A stretch of 30,798 nt of DNA. It comes from a virus. Below the pieces are notes generated by a model. It ran no database searches, had not been told where the DNA came from, and worked only from the letters and a program-made list of their open reading frames with translations. A program made the translations under genes and the position numbers. Location of the stretch: IMG/VR virus record IMGVR_UViG_3300025671_000319, positions 1 to 30,798 of that record; one strand, given 5' to 3'. Shown here in pieces: positions 15,210-22,539 of the stretch; the stretch's first letter is position 1, and each line of letters starts with the position of its first letter.

Positions 15210-16244
15210 ATGCGTATCGGTTTAATCACAGACACTCACTATGGCGCCAGAAAAGGTTCAAAGTTTCTTCATGATTACTTTGAACTTTTCTACAAAAATG
15301 TCTTCTTCCCTGCTCTAAAGGAACATGGCGTAGAAACTGTGATTCATATGGGAGATGCTTTTGATAGTCGTAAGTCAATTGACTACCAAAGTCTTGAGTG
15401 GGCAAAAAGAGTTGTATTTGATCCACTTAAAGAGTATGATGTTCATATGATTATTGGTAATCATGATACTTATTATAAAAACACCAATGATGTAAATTCT
15501 CCAGACCTTCTTCTTCAAAGTTATTCAAATGTTAAAACATACAGCAAAGCAACGGAAGTTAACATTGGAGGACTGGATATTCTATTTTTACCTTGGATTA
15601 ATTCGGAAAATGAAAATGAAACCTATCAACTTATTCAAAAGACATCTTGCAAGTGTGCGATGGGGCACCTTGAACTCCAAGGATTTAGAGTTAATCGACA
15701 AATCATCATGGAGCATGGTACTGACGGCAAGTTATTTGAGAACTTCATCAGAGTCTACAGCGGTCACTACCACACTCGATCGGATGACGGAAAGGTCTTC
15801 TATCTAGGAAATCCTTATGAGATGTATTGGACTGATGTAAATGACCCAAGAGGATTTCATATTTTTGATACAGAAACTCTAGAGCATATTGCAATTGATA
15901 ATCCTTATAAGTTATTCTATAATATTTACTATGAGGATACAAACTATAAACTTTTCAACGCCTCTGAATTTAAAGATAAAATTGTAAAGGTTATTGTTCG
16001 TAAAAAATCAAAACCAAAAGACTTTGAAAAGTTTATTGATAAGATTCATTCTGCAGGTGTTCAAGAACTCAAAATTGTAGAAAACTTTGCCATTCAGGAA
16101 TCTGAAGATTTTGAAATTAGTGAAGAAGAAAATACAATTTCTATCTTGAATAGATATATTGATGAGTCAGAATTCGAATATGATAAGACAACAATTAAAG
16201 GTATATTCGAGGACTTATATAGACAAGCGTGTGAAGTAGAGTAA
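15210..16244 (+). CDS. gp47: Recombination endonuclease subunit gp47 (Mre11-like)
   Basis: gp47 is the metal-dependent nuclease half of the gp46/gp47 complex, which resects double-strand ends for recombination-dependent replication. The protein is 344 residues (T4: 339). The calcineurin-like phosphoesterase motifs appear in order: DTHYG (Asp8, His10), MGDAFDSR, GNHD, and the late GHYHTR. The C-terminal third is divergent and acidic, as in other phage homologs. It is followed with a 1-base overlap by a DUF3110-like gene and then gp46. Confidence 0.97.
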   Translation: MRIGLITDTHYGARKGSKFLHDYFELFYKNVFFPALKEHGVETVIHMGDAFDSRKSIDYQSLEWAKRVVFDPLKEYDVHMIIGNHDTYYKNTNDVNSPDLLLQSYSNVKTYSKATEVNIGGLDILFLPWINSENENETYQLIQKTSCKCAMGHLELQGFRVNRQIIMEHGTDGKLFENFIRVYSGHYHTRSDDGKVFYLGNPYEMYWTDVNDPRGFHIFDTETLEHIAIDNPYKLFYNIYYEDTNYKLFNASEFKDKIVKVIVRKKSKPKDFEKFIDKIHSAGVQELKIVENFAIQESEDFEISEEENTISILNRYIDESEFEYDKTTIKGIFEDLYRQACEVE

Positions 16245-16519
16245 TGTTTCTTCTAACCCTCAAAGACAGAAAAGATGACGGAGCATATGCCGTCCACAAT
16301 AATTTGGGAGAAAAAGTTCTGTTTCTTTTTGAGGAAGAAGATGATGCCACTCGTTATGCTTTAATGCTTGAGGATGATGAAGATAAGGAAATGGAAGTCG
16401 TAGAAGTCGATGACGAACTTGCCATAAAAACTTGCATATTGTATAATTACAAGTATGCGGTGATTACACCAAATGATATTGTGATACCACCTAAGAATGA
16501 TAACCTTCAAGAAGATTAA
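16244..16519 (+). CDS. DUF3110-like protein (91 aa)
   Basis: This small acidic protein contains NLGEKVLFLFEEEDDATRYA with LMLED after it. That is the core of the DUF3110 family, which is typical of cyanobacteria and of unknown function. The family resemblance is from my recall of the pattern and points to a cyanobacterial host. The gene overlaps the gp47 stop by 1 base and runs 23 bases into gp46. This tight nesting suggests coupled translation, perhaps with a role beside the nuclease complex. Confidence 0.75.
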   Translation: MFLLTLKDRKDDGAYAVHNNLGEKVLFLFEEEDDATRYALMLEDDEDKEMEVVEVDDELAIKTCILYNYKYAVITPNDIVIPPKNDNLQED

Positions 16520-18206
16520 ATGGAAAAATTTTCTCTCAACTGGAAATCACTGGACAGAGATTGATTTTAAAAAGAGTCCTACAAACCTAATCATTGGAAC
16601 AAATGGTGCGGGCAAGTCTACTATGTTGGATGCACTTACATTTGTTCTGTTCAACAAGGCGTTTAGAAAAATAAATAAAAACCAACTTATCAATACAACA
16701 AATGAAAGAGATTGTCTTGTAGAAATTGAGTTTATTGTAAACAATAAGGAATACTTAGTTCGTCGTGGAATCAAACCAAATGTGTTTGATATTGAAGTCA
16801 ACGGAGTTGCTCTTCATAAAGAGGCAGATGATCGTGCTAATCAACGCATTCTTGAAGAGAACATTCTAAAAGTAAACTACAAATCATTTACTCAAATTGT
16901 GATTTTGGGTAGTAGCAATTTTGTTCCCTTCATGCAGTTGAATAGTACAAATCGTCGAGAGGTTATTGAAGATCTCTTGGATATTCGCATATTCTCCGCA
17001 ATGAATAATTTGCTCAAGGATAAGATGAGAAATCTTAAGGAGCAGATTAAGTCACTTGATTTGAGGAAAGAAAACTTAAAAGATAAAGTCAAGATGCAGA
17101 AAGACTTTATTGAAGAACTTGAGAATCGCGGAAATGCTAATATAAATGCCAACAAAGAAAAGATTATCAAGTTAGATGGAGAAGTTGGCATTTATATTGA
17201 GGAGAATTCGGGAACAGAAGAGACTATTCATAGTCTCACAAAAGAACAGGAAGAAGTTATTGGTGCGGGTGACAAGTTAGTAAAACTAAACAATCTCAAA
17301 GGTAAATTGTCTCAAAAGGTAGGTACAATTACCAAAGAACACATGTTTTTTACCGAAAATTCGGTATGCCCTACATGCACTCAGGATATAGAAGAAGAGT
17401 TTCGATTAAATAGAATTACAGACGCTCAAAATAAAGCAAAGGAGCTTCAACAAGGATACAAAGAACTTGAAGAAGCAATTAAAGTTGAAAAGGAGAGAGA
17501 GCGTCAATTCATTGCACTTTCAAAGGAGATTACTGAACTCAATAATGGCATTTCTCAAAACAATACTCGGATTAGTTTCAATCAGAGACAAATCAGAGAT
17601 CTTGAACATGAAATTCAAACTATTACCAATCAGTTACAAAACCGAAATACTGAACATGAGAAATTAGATGAGTTTCAAGAAGGTCTTCAAAAAACGTTTG
17701 AAGACCTGAGTAATAAGAAGGAGCAAATGCTAAACTATGAGTTCTCTTATTCCCTCCTTAAAGATGATGGAGTCAAGACTAAAATCATTAAAAAGTATTT
17801 GCCCTTCATTAATCAACAGGTTAATCGATATTTGCAGTTGATGGATTTTTACATCAACTTTTATCTTGATGAAGAGTTCAATGAAACTATAAAATCTCCT
17901 ATTCATGAGGATTTTTCATATTCTTCATTCAGCGAAGGTGAAAAGATGCGTATTGATCTTGCGCTACTTTTTACTTGGCGGGAAGTTGCCAGATTGAAGA
18001 ATTCTGTAAATACAAACCTTCTTATTATGGATGAAGTTTTTGACTCATCTTTGGATGGATTTGGAACAGATGAGTTTCTCAAAATTATTCGCTTTGTCAT
18101 CAAAGACGCAAATATATTTGTCATCTCTCATAAGACGGGATTGGAAGATAAGTTTGGGGAAGTAATTCGATTTGACAAAGTGAAAGGATTCAGTAGAATG
18201 ATCTAA
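16497..18206 (+). CDS. gp46: Recombination endonuclease subunit gp46 (Rad50-like)
   Basis: gp46 is the SMC-like ATPase partner of gp47. The protein is 569 residues (T4: 560). It has Walker A GTNGAGKST (34-42), the long Glu/Lys coiled coil with the zinc hook CPTC (291-294), the ABC signature FSEGEKMRIDLAL, and Walker B NLLIMDEVFDSSLD near the C terminus. A final His switch is in ISHKTG. The start lies inside the upstream small gene. The next gene follows after a possible late promoter. Confidence 0.97.
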   Translation: MITFKKIKWKNFLSTGNHWTEIDFKKSPTNLIIGTNGAGKSTMLDALTFVLFNKAFRKINKNQLINTTNERDCLVEIEFIVNNKEYLVRRGIKPNVFDIEVNGVALHKEADDRANQRILEENILKVNYKSFTQIVILGSSNFVPFMQLNSTNRREVIEDLLDIRIFSAMNNLLKDKMRNLKEQIKSLDLRKENLKDKVKMQKDFIEELENRGNANINANKEKIIKLDGEVGIYIEENSGTEETIHSLTKEQEEVIGAGDKLVKLNNLKGKLSQKVGTITKEHMFFTENSVCPTCTQDIEEEFRLNRITDAQNKAKELQQGYKELEEAIKVEKERERQFIALSKEITELNNGISQNNTRISFNQRQIRDLEHEIQTITNQLQNRNTEHEKLDEFQEGLQKTFEDLSNKKEQMLNYEFSYSLLKDDGVKTKIIKKYLPFINQQVNRYLQLMDFYINFYLDEEFNETIKSPIHEDFSYSSFSEGEKMRIDLALLFTWREVARLKNSVNTNLLIMDEVFDSSLDGFGTDEFLKIIRFVIKDANIFVISHKTGLEDKFGEVIRFDKVKGFSRMI

Positions 18207-18209
18207 ATA
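18203..18209 (+). promoter_or_regulatory. Possible late promoter (CTAAATA) on the gp46 stop
   Basis: CTAAATA contains the gp46 stop TAA (18204-18206) and lies 27 bases before the next ATG. The layout and spacing match the site at 3535 before gp20. Confidence 0.35.
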
Positions 18210-18236
18210 CCATTAGTACTATGGACATTTTTAATT

Positions 18237-18434
18237 ATGGGATACATACCTTATTCGCCTGAATGGCATAGATATCGTTATCTCAAGGAATCGATAGGTA
18301 AATATCTAGATGATGGCATAGAACCTACTTCTATCATGAATGATATTAGGCATATACTTCATGTAAGATCTGAAGTTGCTTATCAGGAGTTCAATAGAAT
18401 CAATCAACTAGAGCACCATCTTTCGGAAGAATAA
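18237..18434 (+). CDS. Small helical hypothetical protein (65 aa)
   Basis: I cannot name this protein, though it has the look of a conserved cyanophage gene. It is aromatic at the N terminus (YIPYSPEWHRYRYLKESI), then helical with His and Glu. It is separated from the next gene by one base and lies in a cluster of small genes between gp46 and the repeat protein. No membrane segment or Cys is present. Confidence 0.75.
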   Translation: MGYIPYSPEWHRYRYLKESIGKYLDDGIEPTSIMNDIRHILHVRSEVAYQEFNRINQLEHHLSEE

Positions 18435-18435
18435 T

Positions 18436-18750
18436 ATGCTTTCCACCCAATACAGACTTCGGTTAGAGTTTATTTGTAAGTGCATCGCAAATAAACAGGA
18501 AGTCAAACTAGAAGATATGATATGGGCAGAAAAACTTGCAAAAGCAAATACTTCTGCCAGAGAAATGTTAAACAAAGCCCGTCGTCATGCTGCTCATGAT
18601 ATTGAGGAGGGTAGTATGGATGATTTTATGAATAGGATGGGATTAGGAGACCCCGACCCATCCAATTACAAAACGGGGTTTAATGGTGCTGATGATATTC
18701 ATGATTGGTTTAAGCAAGACCGCAGTGATGATTGGAGACAGCGTGATTAA
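18436..18750 (+). CDS. Hypothetical protein (104 aa) after gp46
   Basis: I do not recognise a function. The first 60 residues look fully helical (YRLRLEFICKCIANKQEVKL then WAEKLAKANTSAREMLNKAR). The C-terminal part is acidic and Gly/Asp-rich, ending DIHDWFKQDRSDDWRQRD. GGAAGAA just upstream and a 1-base gap from the previous gene show co-translation. Confidence 0.78.
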   Translation: MLSTQYRLRLEFICKCIANKQEVKLEDMIWAEKLAKANTSAREMLNKARRHAAHDIEEGSMDDFMNRMGLGDPDPSNYKTGFNGADDIHDWFKQDRSDDWRQRD

Positions 18751-18812
18751 AAGTTAAGAGATTTTGAGTTAAGTTAAAAAAACATATAACTTCATTAAAA
18801 ACGAGAAATGTT

Positions 18813-18840
18813 TTGAAATCCGCACTATATACGATAGAAT
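18813..18840 (+). promoter_or_regulatory. Sigma70-type promoter TTGAAA-N16-TAGAAT
   Basis: TTGAAA (18813-18818) and TAGAAT (18835-18840) are 16 bases apart in the 154-base gap before the gene at 18905. Transcription would start near 18847, just before a 9-bp inverted repeat. Confidence 0.55.
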
Positions 18841-18847
18841 AAAGAGG

Positions 18848-18877
18848 TAATCAAAATGATCTGAAATTTTTTGATTA
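18848..18877 (+). promoter_or_regulatory. Inverted repeat TAATCAAAA/TTTTGATTA at a predicted 5' end
   Basis: TAATCAAAA (18848-18856) pairs perfectly with TTTTGATTA (18869-18877) across a 12-base loop. It lies right at the predicted transcript start. It could be a 5' stabilising hairpin or an operator covering the start site. A two-codon frame ATG ATC TGA lies at 18856-18864. Confidence 0.5.
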
Positions 18878-18904
18878 TGTTATTCTATGTGCGTGGAGGA
18901 TATG

Positions 18905-19075
18905 ATGCACAATCTAATTTCATATAATCAACTTGCGGGTTGGAAACACTTTGAAGAAACGGTTGATGAATGTAATGAGCAACTGGATAAAATTAATGAT
19001 TATTTTAATTGTTTAATTGAATGTGACGAAAATAAAGGAGTATGTCAACGTATCTGTGTAGAGTTGCTTAAATAA
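18905..19075 (+). CDS. Small hypothetical protein (56 aa)
   Basis: The protein begins MHNLISYNQLAGWKHFEETV and has a Cys-containing helical second half (YFNCLIECDENKGVCQRICV). I have a sense that it recurs in cyanophages but cannot name a role. Four Cys in 25 residues could bind metal. I chose the ATG at 18905 because GGAGG (18895-18899) is then 5 bases away, whereas ATGs at 18902 and 18887 are too close or upstream of it. It has its own promoter at 18813 and its own terminator at 19101. Confidence 0.75.
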   Translation: MHNLISYNQLAGWKHFEETVDECNEQLDKINDYFNCLIECDENKGVCQRICVELLK

Positions 19076-19100
19076 GTCCAGTTTAAAAAGTGTCCACCTG

Positions 19101-19126
19101 GGAAGTCTTTTGACTTCCTTTTTTTT
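19101..19126 (+). terminator. Rho-independent terminator
   Basis: GGAAGTC and GACTTCC (19101-19107, 19112-19118) form a perfect stem with a TTTT loop, followed by eight T. It ends the small-gene transcript before the next late promoter. Confidence 0.9.
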
Positions 19127-19133
19127 ATAAATA
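19126..19133 (+). promoter_or_regulatory. Consensus late promoter fused to the terminator
   Basis: TATAAATA is exact, and its first T is the last T of the terminator's T-run. The ATG of the repeat protein follows 20 bases later. Confidence 0.7.
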
Positions 19134-19153
19134 ACTAAAAAGTATTTCGTAAG

Positions 19154-19918
19154 ATGGATTCAAAAGAACTTCACAATCTTCAAGAAGCATATATGGAAGT
19201 TGTTGAAAATCAACAGCAACTTGATGAAACTGGTAAGAACGATGCTCGTATAAGAGACAACATTAGGAGATTTAAAGGTAGCACAATAGAATATACTCCA
19301 CCTAGAAACTGGGATCCAGAAGCAAACAGAGGTCAAGGTGCTACCGTAAGTGCTAAGCAAGCAGAGAAGCGTCGTCGTAAAGCACTTCGTCAGGAAGAAA
19401 TGGAAGTTGTTGAAAATCAACAGCAACTTGATGAAACTGGTAAGAACGATGCTCGTATAAGAGACAACATTAGGAGATTTAAAGGTAGCACAATAGAATA
19501 TACTCCACCTAGAAACTGGGATCCAGAAGCAAACAGAGGTCAAGGTGCTACCGTAAGTGCTAAGCAAGCAGAGAAGCGTCGTCGTAAAGCACTTCGTCAG
19601 GAAGAAGTAGATCTCTACGACATCATCCTCTCACACCTTCTTGATGAAGGATATGCTGAAACAGAAGAAGCAGCAGAAGCAATTATGGTGAATATGAGTG
19701 AAGATTGGAGAGAGAGTATTGTTGGAGAAATACTTGATGAAGATTCACGTCGTATGAGCAATAAGGAACATACAAAACGTGTAAGATCTAATATTAAGTC
19801 TTTCGGAAGTAACTATACTCCTCCTAGCAACTACGATCCTGATGCTAATCGTGGTCAAGGAGAAGTTCTTACTCGTAAGCAGATTGAGAAGAAACGTCGT
19901 AAGGCACTTCGTAACTAA
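19154..19918 (+). CDS. Repeat-containing late protein (254 aa)
   Basis: I do not recognise a named family, but the parts are distinctive. The start MDSKELHNLQEAYMEVVE contains LQE-A, a plausible gp21 cleavage site. Residues 14-82 and 83-151 are an identical duplication. Each copy contains IRDNIRRFKGSTIEYTPPRN, then ANRGQGATVSAKQAEKRRRK. A diverged third copy ends the protein (SNIKSFGSNYTPPSNYDPDA, RKQIEKKRRKALRN). Between them lies an acidic helical module (ILSHLLDEGYAETEEAAEAI with VNMSEDWRESIVGEI). The basic repeats could bind nucleic acid. A consensus late promoter and a following terminator make it a single-gene late unit, so a virion role is likely but unproven. Confidence 0.8.
   Translation: MDSKELHNLQEAYMEVVENQQQLDETGKNDARIRDNIRRFKGSTIEYTPPRNWDPEANRGQGATVSAKQAEKRRRKALRQEEMEVVENQQQLDETGKNDARIRDNIRRFKGSTIEYTPPRNWDPEANRGQGATVSAKQAEKRRRKALRQEEVDLYDIILSHLLDEGYAETEEAAEAIMVNMSEDWRESIVGEILDEDSRRMSNKEHTKRVRSNIKSFGSNYTPPSNYDPDANRGQGEVLTRKQIEKKRRKALRN
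19193..19606 (+). repeat. Perfect 207-bp tandem duplication
   Basis: The unit at 19193-19399 is repeated exactly at 19400-19606; I found no mismatch on direct comparison. It is a multiple of three and keeps the frame. Complete identity, including third codon positions, points to a recent event or to recent homogenisation. Confidence 0.93.
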
Positions 19919-19946
19919 GAAGACAACTTTCCAAAACTGGCATACA

Positions 19947-19973
19947 AGAGGGTCTCACCACCCTCTTTTTTTT
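19947..19973 (+). terminator. Rho-independent terminator after the repeat protein
   Basis: AGAGGGT and ACCCTCT pair around a 6-base loop (CTCACC), followed by a T-run to 19973. Confidence 0.88.
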
Positions 19974-19974
19974 G

Positions 19975-19980
19975 TATAAT
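19975..19980 (+). promoter_or_regulatory. Sigma70-type -10 (TATAAT) for the VWA peptidase operon
   Basis: A perfect TATAAT sits one base after the terminator's T-run. No -35 is evident at the usual distance. Transcription would start near 19987, about 15 bases before the ATG at 20002. Confidence 0.55.
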
Positions 19981-20001
19981 AGGTCCATACGCAACGGATC
20001 A

Positions 20002-22080
20002 ATGGCAGTCAATCACGAAATCAAGTCTCAACTTGCCAAACTTCTTGCCACCGAAGATCTTGTGGTTGAGCACAAGAAAGTAGAGACTGCTTGTTTTAAT
20101 GTTCACACTCGCGTTCTAACGCTTCCTATGTGGGAGAAAGCGAGTTCGACTGTGTATGATATGCTTGTCGGTCATGAGGTAGGTCATGCCCTCTATACGC
20201 CTGATGAGGACTGGACAAAGCAATGCAAAGCACCTCCGCAGTTTGTGAATGTGGTAGAGGATGTTCGCATCGAAAAACTGATGAAGCGTCGTTATATGGG
20301 TCTTGCCAAGACTTTCTATAAAGGATATAAAGAACTTTCTGACCAAGACTTCTTCTGTCTTGAAGGTGAAGATCTTGAGAAGATGAATCTTGCCGATCGT
20401 ATCAATCTTCACTTCAAGATTGGAAATTTTATTAATGTTAAGTTTACGGAGATTGAAAAAGCAATAGTTCGTATGGTCGAAGGTTGTGAAGATTTTGAGG
20501 ATGTTCTTATAGCAGCAGAGGCTCTTTATAATTACTGTAAGAAACAGATTCCCAAGACTGATCAGCATCAGCAACAAGAAACTCATACTGATGAAACACA
20601 GACTGGTGAGAATGATCAACCAGATATGACAGAGAGTGATGGTCCTACCGAAGGTGGTGGAAATGTTGAGCAGAAAAAAGAAGATAACAAAGAAGCATCA
20701 AATCCAGATCCAGAAGTTGAAACCATGAAGTCCCTTGAAAAGGGTCTCAAAAACCTGGTGGATATGTTTAGTCGTGAGAGTAATTATATTGAAATTCCTA
20801 AACTTGATTTAAAAAAATGTGTTATTCCAAATTCAGAAATTCATGAGTTAATCAATAATCATTGGGATGACGCTACTCCTGATCTTGATTTATTTGGGGA
20901 TGTCGATAGCAAATATAAAGAGTTCAAACGCTCTGCTCAAAAGGAGGTGAATTATCTTGTCAAAGAATTTGAATGTCGAAAATCTGCTGATAGTTATGCT
21001 CGTGCCACTACTAGCCGTACTGGAGTCTTAGATTGCTCTAACCTTCACACTTACCGATATAACGAAGACCTGTTCAAAAAAGTAACTACCTTTGCAGATG
21101 GTAAGAATCATGGTCTTATCTTCATTCTGGATTGGTCTGGTTCAATGCAGTATGTCTTGGAAGATACTATCAAACAACTCTTTAATCTTATTTGGTTCTG
21201 TCGTAAAGTAAATATTCCTTTTGATGTTTATGCCTTTACTTCCGAATATCCTTATGTTGTTCATGATGAGAATGGTGTGGCAAATATTCGCGAACGTGCC
21301 TATGAAAAAAAGAATGGAGTAATTGCTGTTGGTGAGTGGTTTTCACTTATGAATATTCTTACCAGTAATGTCAATGCCAAGACATTGGAAGAGAGTATGC
21401 TCAATATCTATCGTATTGTTCATTCTTTTGCTCACTATTGTAATTATTCTATTCCGAGTGGTATGCATCTTTCTGGCACTCCTTTAAATGAAACACTGAT
21501 TGCTCTTCATCAAATTATTCCTCAATTTAAGAAGCAACATTCTCTTCAAAAAGTTCAGTGTGTAATTCTTACCGATGGCGAGGCAAATCCTTTGAAGTTT
21601 CATAAGGAAGTTTCTCGTTATGACAAACCTTACCTGGGTTGCATTTATGTTGGAGAAGATTGTTTCCTTCGTGATCGTAAATTGGGCACAACTTATACGC
21701 TTACTAATCGATATGATGAGTTTACGGGTGTGCTTCTTCGCAATCTTCGTGACAATTTCAAAGACACTAACTTTATTGGTATTCGTGTGCTAAATAATGG
21801 TTCTGATGCTGGAACATTCATTCGTCGCCATTGTCAAACAAGTCCAGAACTTTTGGAAAATACTATGAAAGACTGGAGAAAAGAAAAGACATTTGTACTC
21901 AAGAATGCCGGTTATCATAGCTACTTTGCCCTTTCTTCTTCTGTAATGTCAAGTTCTTCTGAATTTGATGTTGAAGAAGATGCTACCAAAACTCAAATCA
22001 AAAAAGCATTTGTCAAGAGCTTGAAGGGCAAAAAAATGAATAAAAAAATCCTTTCAGAATTTATCAATCTAGTTGTATGA
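20002..22080 (+). CDS. VWA-domain zinc metallopeptidase-like protein (CobT-like)
   Basis: The protein is 692 residues from the ATG at 20002; an in-frame TTG at 19972 overlaps the promoter and is rejected. Near the N terminus lies HEVGH (58-62), an HExxH zinc-peptidase motif, in VGHEVGHALYTPDEDW, with a later VEDVRIEKLMKRRY helix that may supply the third ligand. An acidic linker follows. A von Willebrand factor A domain then starts at DWSGSM (Asp377, Ser379, Ser381), a complete MIDAS, continuing to VILTDGEANP. This layout matches CobT-like partners of MoxR/CobS AAA+ ATPases, and such an ATPase is encoded just downstream. In cyanophages such proteins are often just called peptidase. Activity and substrate are unknown. 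Confidence 0.85.
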   Translation: MAVNHEIKSQLAKLLATEDLVVEHKKVETACFNVHTRVLTLPMWEKASSTVYDMLVGHEVGHALYTPDEDWTKQCKAPPQFVNVVEDVRIEKLMKRRYMGLAKTFYKGYKELSDQDFFCLEGEDLEKMNLADRINLHFKIGNFINVKFTEIEKAIVRMVEGCEDFEDVLIAAEALYNYCKKQIPKTDQHQQQETHTDETQTGENDQPDMTESDGPTEGGGNVEQKKEDNKEASNPDPEVETMKSLEKGLKNLVDMFSRESNYIEIPKLDLKKCVIPNSEIHELINNHWDDATPDLDLFGDVDSKYKEFKRSAQKEVNYLVKEFECRKSADSYARATTSRTGVLDCSNLHTYRYNEDLFKKVTTFADGKNHGLIFILDWSGSMQYVLEDTIKQLFNLIWFCRKVNIPFDVYAFTSEYPYVVHDENGVANIRERAYEKKNGVIAVGEWFSLMNILTSNVNAKTLEESMLNIYRIVHSFAHYCNYSIPSGMHLSGTPLNETLIALHQIIPQFKKQHSLQKVQCVILTDGEANPLKFHKEVSRYDKPYLGCIYVGEDCFLRDRKLGTTYTLTNRYDEFTGVLLRNLRDNFKDTNFIGIRVLNNGSDAGTFIRRHCQTSPELLENTMKDWRKEKTFVLKNAGYHSYFALSSSVMSSSSEFDVEEDATKTQIKKAFVKSLKGKKMNKKILSEFINLVV

Positions 22081-22268
22081 ATAAAAATTTTCCTCTTCAA
22101 CACGTAGTTGTAGAAGAAACAAAAGAAGTATTGATTGTTGTCAATAGTGCCATCACCGCTATGGGTGTTGGTGCTATTGCTAAGCAATATTTTCCGGGAT
22201 ATAATCTCAAGATTATTTCTAAAGAGTATTTCCTAAATAAGAGAGAAGAATTGTATTTGAGAAAATGA
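22077..22268 (+). CDS. Small hypothetical protein (63 aa)
   Basis: I do not recognise this protein. It has a hydrophobic stretch (VLIVVNSAITAMGVGAIAKQ) that could be a buried beta-alpha unit or a weak membrane segment, then a basic tail. It overlaps the VWA gene's stop and the next gene's start, both by 4 bases (ATGA), so it belongs to the same message. Confidence 0.7.
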   Translation: MNKNFPLQHVVVEETKEVLIVVNSAITAMGVGAIAKQYFPGYNLKIISKEYFLNKREELYLRK

Positions 22269-22438
22269 GTAGATTTGGAGATTTGATCAGAGGTAAAAGC
22301 GCTCCTGCTCCAACACCTGTTGTAGAAGAAGCACCTGCTCCCGTAGTAGAAGAAGCACCTGCTCCCGTAGTAGAAGAAGCGCCTGTAGTAGAAGAAGCAC
22401 CTGCTCCGACTAGATCTAAAAGAAGAAGTAGGAAATGA
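22265..22438 (+). CDS. Pro/Ala/Val/Glu repeat protein (57 aa)
   Basis: The protein begins MSRFGDLIRGK, continues with repeats of EEAPAPVV and ends in the basic TRSKRRSRK. It starts at an ATGA overlap with the preceding gene. The alternating acidic-proline middle and basic end suggest an extended linker or tether. I know of no function. The next 100 bases contain a palindrome and a repeat-array promoter. Confidence 0.72.
   Translation: MSRFGDLIRGKSAPAPTPVVEEAPAPVVEEAPAPVVEEAPVVEEAPAPTRSKRRSRK
22328..22375 (+). repeat. 24-bp tandem repeat coding EAPAPVVE
   Basis: Two exact 24-base units beginning GAAGCACCTGCTCCCGTAGT (22328-22351, 22352-22375) are followed by shortened variants, all in frame. 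Confidence 0.88.
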
Positions 22439-22444
22439 TAGGTA

Positions 22445-22464
22445 GGACAGTTTCTAAACCGTCC
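22445..22464 (+). promoter_or_regulatory. 20-bp imperfect palindrome upstream of cobS
   Basis: GGACAGTTT and AAACCGTCC form an inverted repeat with a 2-base centre and one mismatched pair. There is no T-run after it, so it does not look like a terminator. It abuts the direct-repeat array. Confidence 0.5.
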
Positions 22465-22497
22465 ACTCTGCCCTCACTCTGCCCCGACTCTGCCCTA
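22465..22497 (+). promoter_or_regulatory. Three 11-bp direct repeats (ACTCTGCCC) abutting the cobS -10
   Basis: ACTCTGCCC occurs at 22465, 22476 and 22487, exactly 11 bases apart. The third copy runs into TATAAT at 22496. The block is GC-rich in an AT-rich genome and occupies the -35 position. An 11-base period places the copies on one face of the helix, as in sites for OmpR/PhoB-type regulators. Confidence 0.7.
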
Positions 22498-22501
22498 TAA
22501 T
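22496..22501 (+). promoter_or_regulatory. Sigma70-type -10 (TATAAT) for cobS
   Basis: A perfect TATAAT directly follows the direct repeats, with no -35 hexamer at the right distance. Transcription would start near 22508 with a leader of about 32 bases that lacks a clear Shine-Dalgarno sequence. Confidence 0.6.
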
Positions 22502-22539
22502 AACTTCAGTTGAAACAACCAACCTACATCATGTCTCTT

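Noticed and set aside
19193-19606. CRISPR array or insertion sequence
   Set aside because: There are only two long adjacent identical units with no spacers, no terminal inverted repeats and an intact reading frame, so this is a simple tandem duplication.
19972-20001. TTG start giving a 10-residue extension of the VWA protein
   Set aside because: It overlaps the TATAAT and would lie before the expected transcript start. ATG 20002 is better.
22465-22497. Cyanobacterial Pho box
   Set aside because: The 11-base period fits, but the repeat ACTCTGCC does not resemble the usual CTTAACCT-like core, so only a general response-regulator-like layout is claimed.
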